Shown: positions 42,309-50,658 of the stretch, piece by piece
Layout: each line of letters opens with the position of its first letter
Position numbering within the stretch: the first letter of the stretch is position 1
From: Gemmatimonadaceae bacterium
GTDB lineage: Bacteria; Gemmatimonadota; Gemmatimonadetes; Gemmatimonadales; Gemmatimonadaceae
Direction: 5' to 3'
DNA: 64,000 bases
Assembly (NCBI GenBank): GCA_020846935.1
Contig: JADLCY010000008.1
Location: forward strand, 248,001 to 312,000
Notes under the pieces: model-generated
What the model saw: the letters and a program-made list of their open reading frames with translations, nothing else
Told to the model about the DNA's origin: nothing
Database searches by the model: none
Translations under genes and position numbers: made by a program

Positions 42309-42705
42309 GCACTGGCCTGTAAGCCGGGTTCTGTCAGCGCTCTGAATTGCAGACGCTGGATGGTCATTCCTCTCGGAGCATGATCACTCATGCTCTCCAG
42401 CAGCCTACCCGCGGCGTCTGTGTCGAGTTGGGCGCTCTCGCCGCATACTTGGCCTTGCTCCAGCTGGGGTTTGCCATGCCATCACCGTTACCGGTAATGC
42501 GGTGGGCTCTTACCCCACCATTTCACCCTTGCCAGTCCCAGATACGTCCTCAGGAACTGGCGGTTTGCTTTCTGTTGCACTTTCCATCACGCTGCCTGAC
42601 GGAGCGCAACGTGTCCAGGCGTTACCTGGCAGCCTGCCCAATGGAGCCCGGACTTTCCTCGAGTATGACAATGCTGCTCATGCTCGCGACCATCCGGCCA
42701 GTGCC
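42309..42705 (-). ncRNA. rnpB: RNase P RNA, bacterial type A
   Basis: About 397 nt. Conserved parts in order: 5' GGCACTGGCC (P1 strand), GAGGAAAGTCCGGGCTCC (P4/CR-I), GGGCAGGCTGCCAGGTAACGCC, AGGGTGAAATGGTGGGGTAA with GAGCCCACC, GGGTAGGCTG, and near the 3' end ACAGAACCCGGCTTACAG followed by GGCCAGTGC, which pairs with the 5' end to close P1. Ends are set from this pairing. A TATATT -10-like box lies at 42719-42724. It processes tRNA 5' ends with RnpA. Confidence 0.96.
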
Positions 42706-42856
42706 TACCTGATATGGCAATATACTCGTGGGACGGTAGATGGGCCTGCAGTGAACGGTGGAGTGACCGAGTGGGAGTCTTGCTGGTCGGATCTGTGACG
42801 TTCCTGTGACATCAGTCGAAATCCTGTGTCAGGCCCAACAGAAGACACAGGGGAAC

Positions 42857-43816
42857 ATGCGACTCTCGGCTCCGCCCATCTCGACCATGCTTACCCGTGA
42901 TGAGCAACTGCGCCTCGATGCTGCTGGCACAGGTCTCTTCCAGGTCACACACAGGGAATGTGTGGAAGATGTCTTGCGCGATTTGCGCCAGCTCCGAGCA
43001 CGTGCTGTCGTAGTATCGACGGCGTTCTGTCAATACACCGAAGACATGACCCGGGTTGCCCGGGTTGTTCGCGAGTTTCCCCAGGTACCTACGGTTGCTC
43101 TGATTTCGCAGCTGGATCGTGGAACAGCTCGTGCCGTTCTCACGCTTGGGCAGTGCGGAATACGTACCTTAATCGATGTGCGGGAACCATCTGGCTGGCG
43201 GGAGCTGCGAAACCTGTTGCTGAGTGAACACTCAAGTGAGCTTCGCCAGCTCGCCGTTGCGCATGTCGCGGCTGATCTGATATCAGCACCCGCCGGTGCT
43301 CGTCGTTTCTTCGAAGTCCTTTTTGCCGTAGCCCCAAGAACGGGAACAATTCGTGAGTTGGCGAGTGGACTTCAGGTACTACCAAGCACACTGATGAGCC
43401 GCTTCTTTCGGGCACAGCTTCCGCCACCGAAGCGGATTCTTGCGTATGCTCGTCTGATCTTTGCAGCTCGGCTCTTCGAGAACCCCGGGCTATCCATGTC
43501 GACCGTAGCCATTCGTCTTGACTACTCCTCGTCACAGAGCTTCGGCCGGCATATTCGCACGACGCTTGGACTGACAGGCCGGCAGTTTCGAGACCACTAC
43601 GATGGCCGCGGCATGCTTCAGCGATTCCGGGACGATCTTATTGCCCGCTACCGCCAGCAGTGGCTCACGTTTGACCCAATGGCAACAGGTCGAGGCGCGT
43701 GGCGAACGTCTTCCCTTTCGACCACCACGGGTCGGGGACTTACGGCGTTGGAAGTAGACGCAGGAGCTCTGACGCCGTCGCCAAGGCAACCACAGGGATC
43801 CCCAGAGCCTCGATAG
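42857..43816 (+). CDS. AraC-type helix-turn-helix protein
   Basis: 319 aa. The N-terminal half (about 1-150) resembles a receiver-like alpha/beta domain (ARAVVVSTAF, VPTVALISQLDRGTARAVLTLGQCGIRTLIDVREP) without clear phosphorylation residues. The C-terminal half has the two AraC helix-turn-helices (IRELASGLQVLPSTLMSRFFR; MSTVAIRLDYSSSQSFGRHIRTTLGLTGRQFR). ATG 42857 follows AGGGGAA. The last 77 bases overlap pyrE on the other strand. Targets are unknown. Confidence 0.8.
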   Translation: MRLSAPPISTMLTRDEQLRLDAAGTGLFQVTHRECVEDVLRDLRQLRARAVVVSTAFCQYTEDMTRVARVVREFPQVPTVALISQLDRGTARAVLTLGQCGIRTLIDVREPSGWRELRNLLLSEHSSELRQLAVAHVAADLISAPAGARRFFEVLFAVAPRTGTIRELASGLQVLPSTLMSRFFRAQLPPPKRILAYARLIFAARLFENPGLSMSTVAIRLDYSSSQSFGRHIRTTLGLTGRQFRDHYDGRGMLQRFRDDLIARYRQQWLTFDPMATGRGAWRTSSLSTTTGRGLTALEVDAGALTPSPRQPQGSPEPR

Positions 43817-44309
43817 CGTTTCGGCCACCCTCTTCGCGATCTACCACAGCCAAGACACCAAGGGCGTGCAAGCCATTGGCATTCAGCACCTGGATGGCGC
43901 GTAACGCTGAGCCTCCGGTGGTGATAACGTCCTCGATGACGACGACCTGATCGCCAGGATTCACAGGACCCTCGATCTGGCGCCCGGCACCATGGGCCTT
44001 CGCCTCTTTCCGCACGGTAAAAGCTCGCAGGGGATTGCCCGTGGCTGCGCTGGTCAAGGCAATGGCGTACGAGACAGGATCCGCCCCAAGCGTGAGTCCA
44101 CCGATGGCTGTGGCGGCATAAAAGTGCTCCTGCACGGCGGCGAGCCCGAGCTGTCCAATGAGCTGCAGCCCATCCGGACTCATCGTTGTCAGCCGAGCGT
44201 CGACGTAGAGATTTGAGCGCTGACCTGACGACAGGAGAAAGTCCCCTCGCTTGGTGCTACGCTGTGCCAGCATGGTGACCAGGAGGCTGCGATTCTCGAC
44301 CTTACTCAC
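43740..44309 (-). CDS. pyrE: Orotate phosphoribosyltransferase
   Basis: 189 aa. Makes OMP in pyrimidine synthesis. Motifs: RGDFLLSSGQRSNLYVDAR, IGGLTLGADPVSYAIA, FTVRKEAKAHGAGRQIEG and the PRPP loop VVVIEDVITTGGSALRAI. The start is GTG 44309, overlapping the stop of the kinase gene (GTGA). The 3' end overlaps the AraC-type gene by 77 bases in convergent orientation. Confidence 0.96.
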   Translation of the reverse strand: MSKVENRSLLVTMLAQRSTKRGDFLLSSGQRSNLYVDARLTTMSPDGLQLIGQLGLAAVQEHFYAATAIGGLTLGADPVSYAIALTSAATGNPLRAFTVRKEAKAHGAGRQIEGPVNPGDQVVVIEDVITTGGSALRAIQVLNANGLHALGVLAVVDREEGGRNAIEALGIPVVALATASELLRLLPTP

Positions 44310-45226
44310 CGACGGAACAGGCCTCTCACCTTGGATAAGAGTCCTCCGTCCGACGCGTCGGCAGCCTCCTCACCACTGGTCGCAGGTGCCAAGAGGGACT
44401 CGCGGAGTGCGGAGGCAAACGCTGCAACGTCCCGGTAACGATCGGACGGCTGGCGTGCGAGGCCGCGCATGACCGTCGCCTCCACAGCGGGCGCGAATTC
44501 GAGGTTGGCGCGTGCCTTGTTGAGAGGTACCGGAGGCTGTGAGAGGAGCTGAGTAAACATCTCGCGGGGTGATTTCGCGAGATAGGGGAGCATGCCTGTC
44601 AGCAGCAAGTACGCAATGGTGGCCAGGGAGTACTGGTCCGCAGCGGGTGTCACCAACTCCCCCGAAAGGGCCTCTGGAGCCACATACATGAGCGTGCCTA
44701 CAAAGTATCCTGCCCGCGTCAGCCGCTCGTCCTGCCGGGTGTCGGTCGCTGCTGCAATGCCGAAGTCCAGGAGCTTCACCACGCCCGACTGCGGGTCGTA
44801 CATGGCGTTATCGGGCTTGAGGTCACGATGAATGATGCCCGCATCATGGGCGGCCTTCACCGCAGCACCCATCTGATCGAGGATGTGAGCGACCTCGGAT
44901 GGAGGAAGAGGTGCCTTTCGTTTCGCGAACTTCTCAAGCAGCTCACCGCTCGCCCATTCCATCACCAGGTAGTGCAACCCGTCCGCGATGCCGATTTCAA
45001 TGGTTCGGATGACATTGGGATGCACGACCCGCTTGCCAAACTCCGCTTCCCGCGTAAACCGAGCAACCGCGGTTTTTTCCTGCCGGAGCTTGGGACGTAA
45101 CAGCTTGAATGCCACGGTGCCGTGCGTCGGGTGCTCCGCGCGATAGACAACAGCGGTGCCTCCCTCGCCCACGAGCTGACTCAGTGCATAGCCGGCGATT
45201 GAACGGCCTTCGAAGTTTTCGGACAC
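44306..45226 (-). CDS. Serine/threonine protein kinase
   Basis: 306-aa soluble Hanks-type kinase. Gly loop GEGGTAVVYRA, catalytic Lys in VAFKLL, Glu in FTREAEFGKRV, HRDLKPDN, DFG (LLDFGIAAAT), APE (MYVAPEAL), and a short tail after the kinase domain with no transmembrane helix or sensor. All catalytic residues are present. GTG 45226 is chosen because it fits a promoter that starts transcription on this codon. It forms an operon with pyrE through a 4-base overlap, an unusual partner. Confidence 0.93.
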   Translation of the reverse strand: MSENFEGRSIAGYALSQLVGEGGTAVVYRAEHPTHGTVAFKLLRPKLRQEKTAVARFTREAEFGKRVVHPNVIRTIEIGIADGLHYLVMEWASGELLEKFAKRKAPLPPSEVAHILDQMGAAVKAAHDAGIIHRDLKPDNAMYDPQSGVVKLLDFGIAAATDTRQDERLTRAGYFVGTLMYVAPEALSGELVTPAADQYSLATIAYLLLTGMLPYLAKSPREMFTQLLSQPPVPLNKARANLEFAPAVEATVMRGLARQPSDRYRDVAAFASALRESLLAPATSGEEAADASDGGLLSKVRGLFRR

Positions 45227-45233
45227 GGGGCCG

Positions 45234-45262
45234 AACCTAATGGTCGCATGGGAGGGCAGCAA
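45234..45262 (-). promoter_or_regulatory. Promoter of the kinase-pyrE operon, leaderless
   Basis: TTGCTG (45262-45257)-N17-TAGGTT (45239-45234), with the -10 box ending seven bases before GTG 45226. No ribosome-binding site is present. Confidence 0.5.
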
Positions 45263-45333
45263 GGAAGTAGGGAACGTGAACGGCGGAGGGTAGTATTGGA
45301 GGACGCAAGCCAGTCACTGCTCTGGAGTTATCT

Positions 45334-46770
45334 ATGATCGAGTGGGTATTACCATGGCGTGCACGCGGCGTAGCCGGCGCGATGCTCCTCGCGGCGGGCG
45401 CCTGCGGGCCTCGGAACACGGGAAACCCGCCAGGCAACGCGCCGGGGCCTCAGGCTGCCGGAGGTTCGGTGGGGGGTGGAGGTGGTGCTGCCTTGGGCGG
45501 AACGGCGAGGCGTGGTCCCATTCAGCCCGATGTCGTGGGGCTCTACCGGCGGCTTGGACTCCTCGCAGAGGCAGGGGAGACGCCGTTTGTCGGGAGTCTC
45601 GCCTTCTTCTCGGGTCGAACACTCGATTCGACCGTCATGATGCTCACCGTCTCGATCCCGAACCGCTCGCTTCGATTCGCGCGGGAGGGAGACCGGTATC
45701 GTGCAGGCTACCGGGTTGGACTGGAGGTAAAGCGCGGTGCCTCGGTAGTGCGTTCCGTGACGACGGACGAAATGGTGCGTGTCCTTGCGTTCCGGGAAAC
45801 TCAGCGAGGCGATGAGAGCACTCTGTTCAGGCGGACCATCACACTGGCACCCGGAACCTACGATGTGCGCCTCACCGTACGGGGTGACTCGGTGAACAAC
45901 GGGAGTGCCATTGAGGCGACCGTTGGTGTCCCGCAGCTGGGCGCCGGGACGGTCTCGTCCCCTGTCGGATTCTACGAGGCAACTCCACGGAGCTCTCGTG
46001 ACTCACTGCCACGCCTCGTCGCGACCCCGCGATCAACGGTGATCTTCGGGCGAGATTCCACTTTTCCGGTCTACGTGGAGGGTTATGGGGACAGCCCGGA
46101 GTTCCCGGTGCGAATCGAGGTCAGAAATGAGGGATTCTCGAACGTGGTGTGGACCGACTCCGCGTCGCTGCCTCGGCGTCAGAACCTCTTTGCCGGTGTG
46201 GTCAACATTCCACTGCAGCGCCTTGGTGTTGGGGTGATGGTGATCCGCGTGAATCGAATTGGGGGCACCGACACGCTACAGACACCGCTGTTCATTGCGT
46301 TTGGCGATGACCTGCCAGTTGCAACCTTTGCGGAGATGCTGGAGTACCTTCGCTACTATGCCTCGCCAGCCAGGATCAACGCGATGCGTGAGGCGCCTCC
46401 GGAGCAGCGTGCGACGCTGTGGGCCGAGTTCATTCGGGACTCGGATCCGGTGCCGCAAACGCCACTTCACGAAGGACTGCGAGACTACTTCGGGCGTATT
46501 GCACAGGCCAACCTGCGCTTCCGCGAGGAAGGAGGACCCGGATGGCTCACGGATCGCGGGCGGGTATTCGTCGCGCTGGGGAACCCCGATCAGCTGCTTC
46601 AGCCAAACATGAACGACCTGAACCAGCGTGGGCGCACCGAGGTCTGGGAGTATCGCGAGCATCGGTTGTCGCTCGTATTTGTCGATCAGACCGGGTTCGG
46701 TCGATGGCGTATGACGCTGAGCTCGGAGGCAGAATTCGAGAGCACCGTACGTCGGGTGACCGTGCAATAG
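45334..46770 (+). CDS. GWxTD-domain lipoprotein
   Basis: 478 aa. Lipobox MLLAAGAC near residue 24, a Gly/Pro-rich linker, beta-sandwich-like regions (about 80-330) and the C-terminal GWxTD domain with GPGWLTDRGRVFVALGNPDQ. This domain is known from Gemmatimonadota and Bacteroidota-like genomes without a proven function. ATG 45334 has TGGAG eight bases upstream. It lies divergent from the kinase gene and 99 bases ahead of polA. Confidence 0.85.
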   Translation: MIEWVLPWRARGVAGAMLLAAGACGPRNTGNPPGNAPGPQAAGGSVGGGGGAALGGTARRGPIQPDVVGLYRRLGLLAEAGETPFVGSLAFFSGRTLDSTVMMLTVSIPNRSLRFAREGDRYRAGYRVGLEVKRGASVVRSVTTDEMVRVLAFRETQRGDESTLFRRTITLAPGTYDVRLTVRGDSVNNGSAIEATVGVPQLGAGTVSSPVGFYEATPRSSRDSLPRLVATPRSTVIFGRDSTFPVYVEGYGDSPEFPVRIEVRNEGFSNVVWTDSASLPRRQNLFAGVVNIPLQRLGVGVMVIRVNRIGGTDTLQTPLFIAFGDDLPVATFAEMLEYLRYYASPARINAMREAPPEQRATLWAEFIRDSDPVPQTPLHEGLRDYFGRIAQANLRFREEGGPGWLTDRGRVFVALGNPDQLLQPNMNDLNQRGRTEVWEYREHRLSLVFVDQTGFGRWRMTLSSEAEFESTVRRVTVQ

Positions 46771-46869
46771 ACGGCTTGGCCGAGTGAAGCGTTGAGAGGT
46801 TTGACCCCGGTGATACGTTGAGTGCACGCATCCCTGTGACTCTCATCGCTCGCCCTCCCTGCTGATCTC

Positions 46870-49740
46870 GTGCCTCCGTCGGTCATCCCTCCGTCGCATC
46901 CCACGCTGTTCCTCGTCGATGGCTACGCACTGATCTACCGTGCGTTTTTTGCGCTGCTCTCGCGCCCGCTGCGCACCGCCAAGGGAGAAAACACATCGGC
47001 GGCGTGGGGCGTGGTGAATTTCGTGCAGCGCCTGATCGAGAAACATCGTCCGGAGTACCTGGCGTGGGTACACGATGCCGGTTCGTCATTTCGGCATGAG
47101 GTGTTTGCCGAGTACAAGGCCACCCGGCAGAAGCTCAACGAAGAACTGCAGGCGGACTTCGATCGGGGGCTCCAGCGTATCGAGGAACTGCTCGCGGCCT
47201 ATCGGATCCCGATCATCGCGATCGAAGGCTACGAGGCGGATGATGTCATCGGAACCCTGGCCCGCCAGGCCGTGGAGCGACAGCTCAACACGGTCATCGT
47301 TTCCGGCGACAAGGATTTCCAGCAGTGTGTTCGCCGCGGCGTATGGCTGCTGAATCCGGGACGTGGTGGTCCCGCGAGCGTGGAGGAACAGTGGGTTGGC
47401 ATGGAGAACGCCTCGGAACGACTTGGCGTGCCGCCAGAGTATGTGACGGACTACCTCGCGTTGCTTGGCGATTCCTCGGACAACGTGCCTGGCGTGCCGG
47501 GCGTCGGCGACAAGACGGCGCAGGAGCTGATCACCGCGTATGGCGACCTGGACGCCATTCTTTCTCGTGCGAGCGAGGTGACAAAGAAGCGACCCCGTGA
47601 GGCGTTGCTGGCGTTCGGCGATCAGGCACGTCTGTCGAAGGAATTGGTAACGATCCGAGACAATGTCCCGGTCACGCTCGACCTGCCGGCTCTGCGCCGG
47701 CAGTCCGCTGATGTTGTGCAGCTCCGTCAGCTTTTTCTCACGCTCGAGTTTTCCACCCTGCTCAAGACACTCGACGCCCTGGAAGCCTCAGAGGCACCAG
47801 CCAGACTCGTCGAGAAGAAGGAACGCCAGTTCACGCTCGTCACGACGACAGCACAGGTGGCGAAGGCGGTGACACGCGCCCGGGAGCTGAACGCGGTCAC
47901 ACTGGCCGTCGAAACCGTGCCCGCAGGTGGAGATCCACAGCGTGCCAGACTCGCCGGGATGGCGATCGCGTTGACAGCGGGCGAAGGCTTGTACCTGCCG
48001 TTTGCCCATCGGTCATGGCGTCCGCCGCAGGGTGACCTTCTGCTCGTGCCCGATCGTGTTCCCTCGGCGCCTGAAGGTTCGCATCTCGCGGCACAGGCGC
48101 TGGCACAGGACAATTCCGCCGAAGTGATGAACCTGCCATCACTCGAGAGCGCCCCCATGGCACCACTCCGTGACCTCCTGGAGGATGCTGCGGTCGCGAA
48201 GTCGGGTCACGACATGAAGCACATCATGCTCGTGCTCCGGACGCACGGGATCCACCTTGCCGGTGTCTCGTTCGATACCATGCTGGCCAGCTACGTGCTT
48301 GATCCCGGACGTCGGGAACACTCGCTCGCCATGCTGGCTCTCGAGCACCTCGACCATACCCTCACGACGCACGAACTCCTGCGAGGGAAGGGCAAGCAGG
48401 AGATCGGATTCGACGAGGTCCCCCTGGACGTCGCGTGTGAATTCATGTGTGAGCAGGCCGAGGTGTCACTCAGGCTCCAGGGCCAGCTCGCTCCCCAGGT
48501 GCAAGCGATGGGCGCTGAGCCCTTGTTTCGGTCGATTGAGCTGCCGCTGCTGAACGTGCTGGCCCGCATGGAGTGGACGGGTGTCGCGATCGACATCCCG
48601 TGGTTTCGGTCGCTGAAAGCAAGATTTCAGCGTGAACGCGAACGCGTTGAACGTGAAATACACGATGCTGCCGGGGAGCGGTTCAACATCAACTCCAATC
48701 CACAGCTTCGAGTTATCCTGTTCGAGAAGCTTGGGCTGCCAGTGAAGAAGCGCACCTCCACGGGGCCATCAACGGACGCCTCGGTCCTCCAGGAGCTGGC
48801 GGAGGAAGGTCATCAGCTACCGACCCTGCTGATGGAGTATCGCGAGTTGGCGAAACTCGAATCCACGTACCTGGACACATTGCCCGGACTCGTGCTGCCG
48901 CGTGACGGGAGGCTGCACACGTCCTATAACCAGACGGTGGCGGCAACCGGGCGCCTGTCGTCGAGCGATCCCAACCTGCAGAACATCCCGATTCGTCGCG
49001 AGCTGGGGCGAGACATCCGCCGCGGCTTTGTTCCCATCCCCGGCTGGACGCTGATCGCGGCTGACTACTCCCAGGTGGAGCTCCGGCTGCTGGCGCACCT
49101 CTCCCGCGATCCGGCATTCGTCCAGGCATTCAACGCCGGAGGTGACATCCATCGGGAGACCGCGGCCATCATCTTCGCGGTGCCGGTTGGTGAGGTCACG
49201 AGCGACATGCGTGCGCGGGCCAAGACCATCAACTTTGCGACGATCTACGGCCAGGGAGCACTGGCGCTCTCACGTCAGCTCAAGATCACCCTCGTGGAGG
49301 CGCGTGAGTTCATCGCGACGTACTTCGAGCGCTTTCGAGGAGTGCGCGAGTACCTTGATGGCATGGTGGCCTTTGCGAAGGATCATGGGTATGTCGAAAC
49401 GATCTTTGGTCGCCGTCGCTATATCCCGGAACTCAAGGATCGCAACTTCAACATCCGGGCGTTCGGTGAGCGTGTGGCGACCAACGCGCCGATCCAGGGA
49501 TCGGCGGCGGACCTGATCAAGATCGCCATGATTCGGATCGACGCCCGACTCCGGGCTGAGTCTCTGCAGAGCCGGATGATTCTCCAGGTGCACGACGAGC
49601 TGGTGTTCGAAGCCGTCGCGGAAGAGGCTCCTGTGGTGGCAGCGCTTGTCCGAACCGAAATGGAAGGGGCCGCTGACCTGTCCGTGCCACTCGTCGTGGA
49701 CCTTGGAATGGGTGGAAACTGGGTCGACGCCAAGCAGTAG
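46870..49740 (+). CDS. polA: DNA polymerase I
   Basis: 956 aa from GTG 46870. The 5'-3' exonuclease part (LFLVDGYALIYRAFFAL, EGYEADDVIGTLA, VSGDKDFQQCV, DNVPGVPGVGDKTA) looks intact. The 3'-5' exonuclease part is degraded: DxE of motif I reads AVE, the motif II Asp is Ile (MKHI) and the motif III YxxxD reads FMCEQ. Polymerase motifs A (DYSQVELRLLAHLS), B (RAKTINFATIYG) and C (VHDELVFE) are complete. So it should polymerise and remove primers but not proofread. Confidence 0.96.
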   Translation: MPPSVIPPSHPTLFLVDGYALIYRAFFALLSRPLRTAKGENTSAAWGVVNFVQRLIEKHRPEYLAWVHDAGSSFRHEVFAEYKATRQKLNEELQADFDRGLQRIEELLAAYRIPIIAIEGYEADDVIGTLARQAVERQLNTVIVSGDKDFQQCVRRGVWLLNPGRGGPASVEEQWVGMENASERLGVPPEYVTDYLALLGDSSDNVPGVPGVGDKTAQELITAYGDLDAILSRASEVTKKRPREALLAFGDQARLSKELVTIRDNVPVTLDLPALRRQSADVVQLRQLFLTLEFSTLLKTLDALEASEAPARLVEKKERQFTLVTTTAQVAKAVTRARELNAVTLAVETVPAGGDPQRARLAGMAIALTAGEGLYLPFAHRSWRPPQGDLLLVPDRVPSAPEGSHLAAQALAQDNSAEVMNLPSLESAPMAPLRDLLEDAAVAKSGHDMKHIMLVLRTHGIHLAGVSFDTMLASYVLDPGRREHSLAMLALEHLDHTLTTHELLRGKGKQEIGFDEVPLDVACEFMCEQAEVSLRLQGQLAPQVQAMGAEPLFRSIELPLLNVLARMEWTGVAIDIPWFRSLKARFQRERERVEREIHDAAGERFNINSNPQLRVILFEKLGLPVKKRTSTGPSTDASVLQELAEEGHQLPTLLMEYRELAKLESTYLDTLPGLVLPRDGRLHTSYNQTVAATGRLSSSDPNLQNIPIRRELGRDIRRGFVPIPGWTLIAADYSQVELRLLAHLSRDPAFVQAFNAGGDIHRETAAIIFAVPVGEVTSDMRARAKTINFATIYGQGALALSRQLKITLVEAREFIATYFERFRGVREYLDGMVAFAKDHGYVETIFGRRRYIPELKDRNFNIRAFGERVATNAPIQGSAADLIKIAMIRIDARLRAESLQSRMILQVHDELVFEAVAEEAPVVAALVRTEMEGAADLSVPLVVDLGMGGNWVDAKQ

Positions 49741-49785
49741 TGTGGCAGGCTCCTGGATTGCAGAGTGCCGCACGTGGCGCGATTC

Positions 49786-49813
49786 GACGCGCATCGAAAA
49801 TGTGATGCGCGTC
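49786..49813. repeat. Hairpin downstream of polA
   Basis: GACGCGCAT and ATGCGCGTC, perfect 9-bp arms with a 10-base AT-rich loop, 46 bases after polA. There is no U-tract; possible terminator or RNA-stabilising stem. Confidence 0.45.
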
Positions 49814-49942
49814 ACGAGAACGCGGCTAAGTGGTTGCGTATGAGCAGGTTGCGCGTCCCACTCATGCAACGGCCCCAGCATTGCCAATGGAAGGGGCATT
49901 CACCGACTCTCCATTCACCCGCACGTCCGACAGGTGCTCAAG

Positions 49943-50329
49943 ATGCGCCAATCTCGAGCCGGCTTCACCCTCATCGAGCTGCTGATCGTTGTCGTGATCA
50001 TCGGCATCCTGGCTTCCTTCGCTGTCCCGAAGTTCCAGAACACGAAGGGCAAGGCCAACGCAGCAGCCCTGCGCTCGGACCTTCGCAACATGGCCACGGC
50101 CCAGGAAGCGTACCTCTACGACTATGGGACGTACACGACCAGCGTTGCCGCGTTGAACGCCTTCAAGCCCTCGCCTGGTGTGACGTTCACCTTTGGAGCG
50201 GCTACTGCCGGAGGCTGGTCAGCCTCGGTGACGCACCCGCAAGCCTTCCCGATCAAGTGCGGTCTCTTCATTGGCGGGGTCGCGCCGATTGCACCTGCGA
50301 CCATCGAAGGACTCATCGCCTGCCAATAG
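49943..50329 (+). CDS. Type IV pilin / pseudopilin
   Basis: 128 aa. A short leader MRQSRAG is followed by FTLIELLIVVVIIGILASFAVPKF, the class III signal with Glu5 and the hydrophobic assembly helix. The C-terminal domain is small and ends in a Cys pair region (IKCGLFIG ... GLIACQ) that could form a D-loop. It should be cut by a prepilin peptidase. ATG 49943 is preferred over GTG 49934. No other pilus genes are adjacent. Confidence 0.93.
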   Translation: MRQSRAGFTLIELLIVVVIIGILASFAVPKFQNTKGKANAAALRSDLRNMATAQEAYLYDYGTYTTSVAALNAFKPSPGVTFTFGAATAGGWSASVTHPQAFPIKCGLFIGGVAPIAPATIEGLIACQ

Positions 50330-50358
50330 GTCCAGGGCTCGGCTAGCTTCCGAGCCCC

Positions 50359-50658
50359 ATGAGCAATGTGCGTGATGTCCGGACTGTCGAGTTCACGCGC
50401 CGCCGTGACGGAATGATCCACGCGATGGATGGCGGCCTCTGGCTCCATCGACACACTTGGAAGGGCCATGCGATGGCGCATCTCGTGTCCACGGACCGGG
50501 GGCGCCTTCTTGCATATGGTGCCATGGTCGGCCTCCCAGCCGATCGCTTGCAGTACAAGCCTCTCAAGGATCCTCGCACCGGTCGGCGTCAGGATGCCTG
50601 GCACTGGGATCTTGTTGGGCGTTTCCTCCCACCGCCGGAGGAGAACAATCGCGTCTAG
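50359..50658 (+). CDS. DUF4031-like small protein
   Basis: 99 aa. The part AMAHLVSTDRGRLLAYGAMVGLPADRLQYKPLKDPRTG and HWDLVGRF recalls DUF4031 (short proteins with a cMSHLxADxxxELHxxAxxxG core). The function is unknown. It starts 29 bases after the pilin gene and its last bases overlap the acyltransferase stop on the other strand. Confidence 0.6.
   Translation: MSNVRDVRTVEFTRRRDGMIHAMDGGLWLHRHTWKGHAMAHLVSTDRGRLLAYGAMVGLPADRLQYKPLKDPRTGRRQDAWHWDLVGRFLPPPEENNRV

Noticed and set aside
42347-42798. Plus-strand open frames over 42.3-42.8 kb
   Set aside because: The stretch is RNase P RNA on the minus strand, with all conserved elements.
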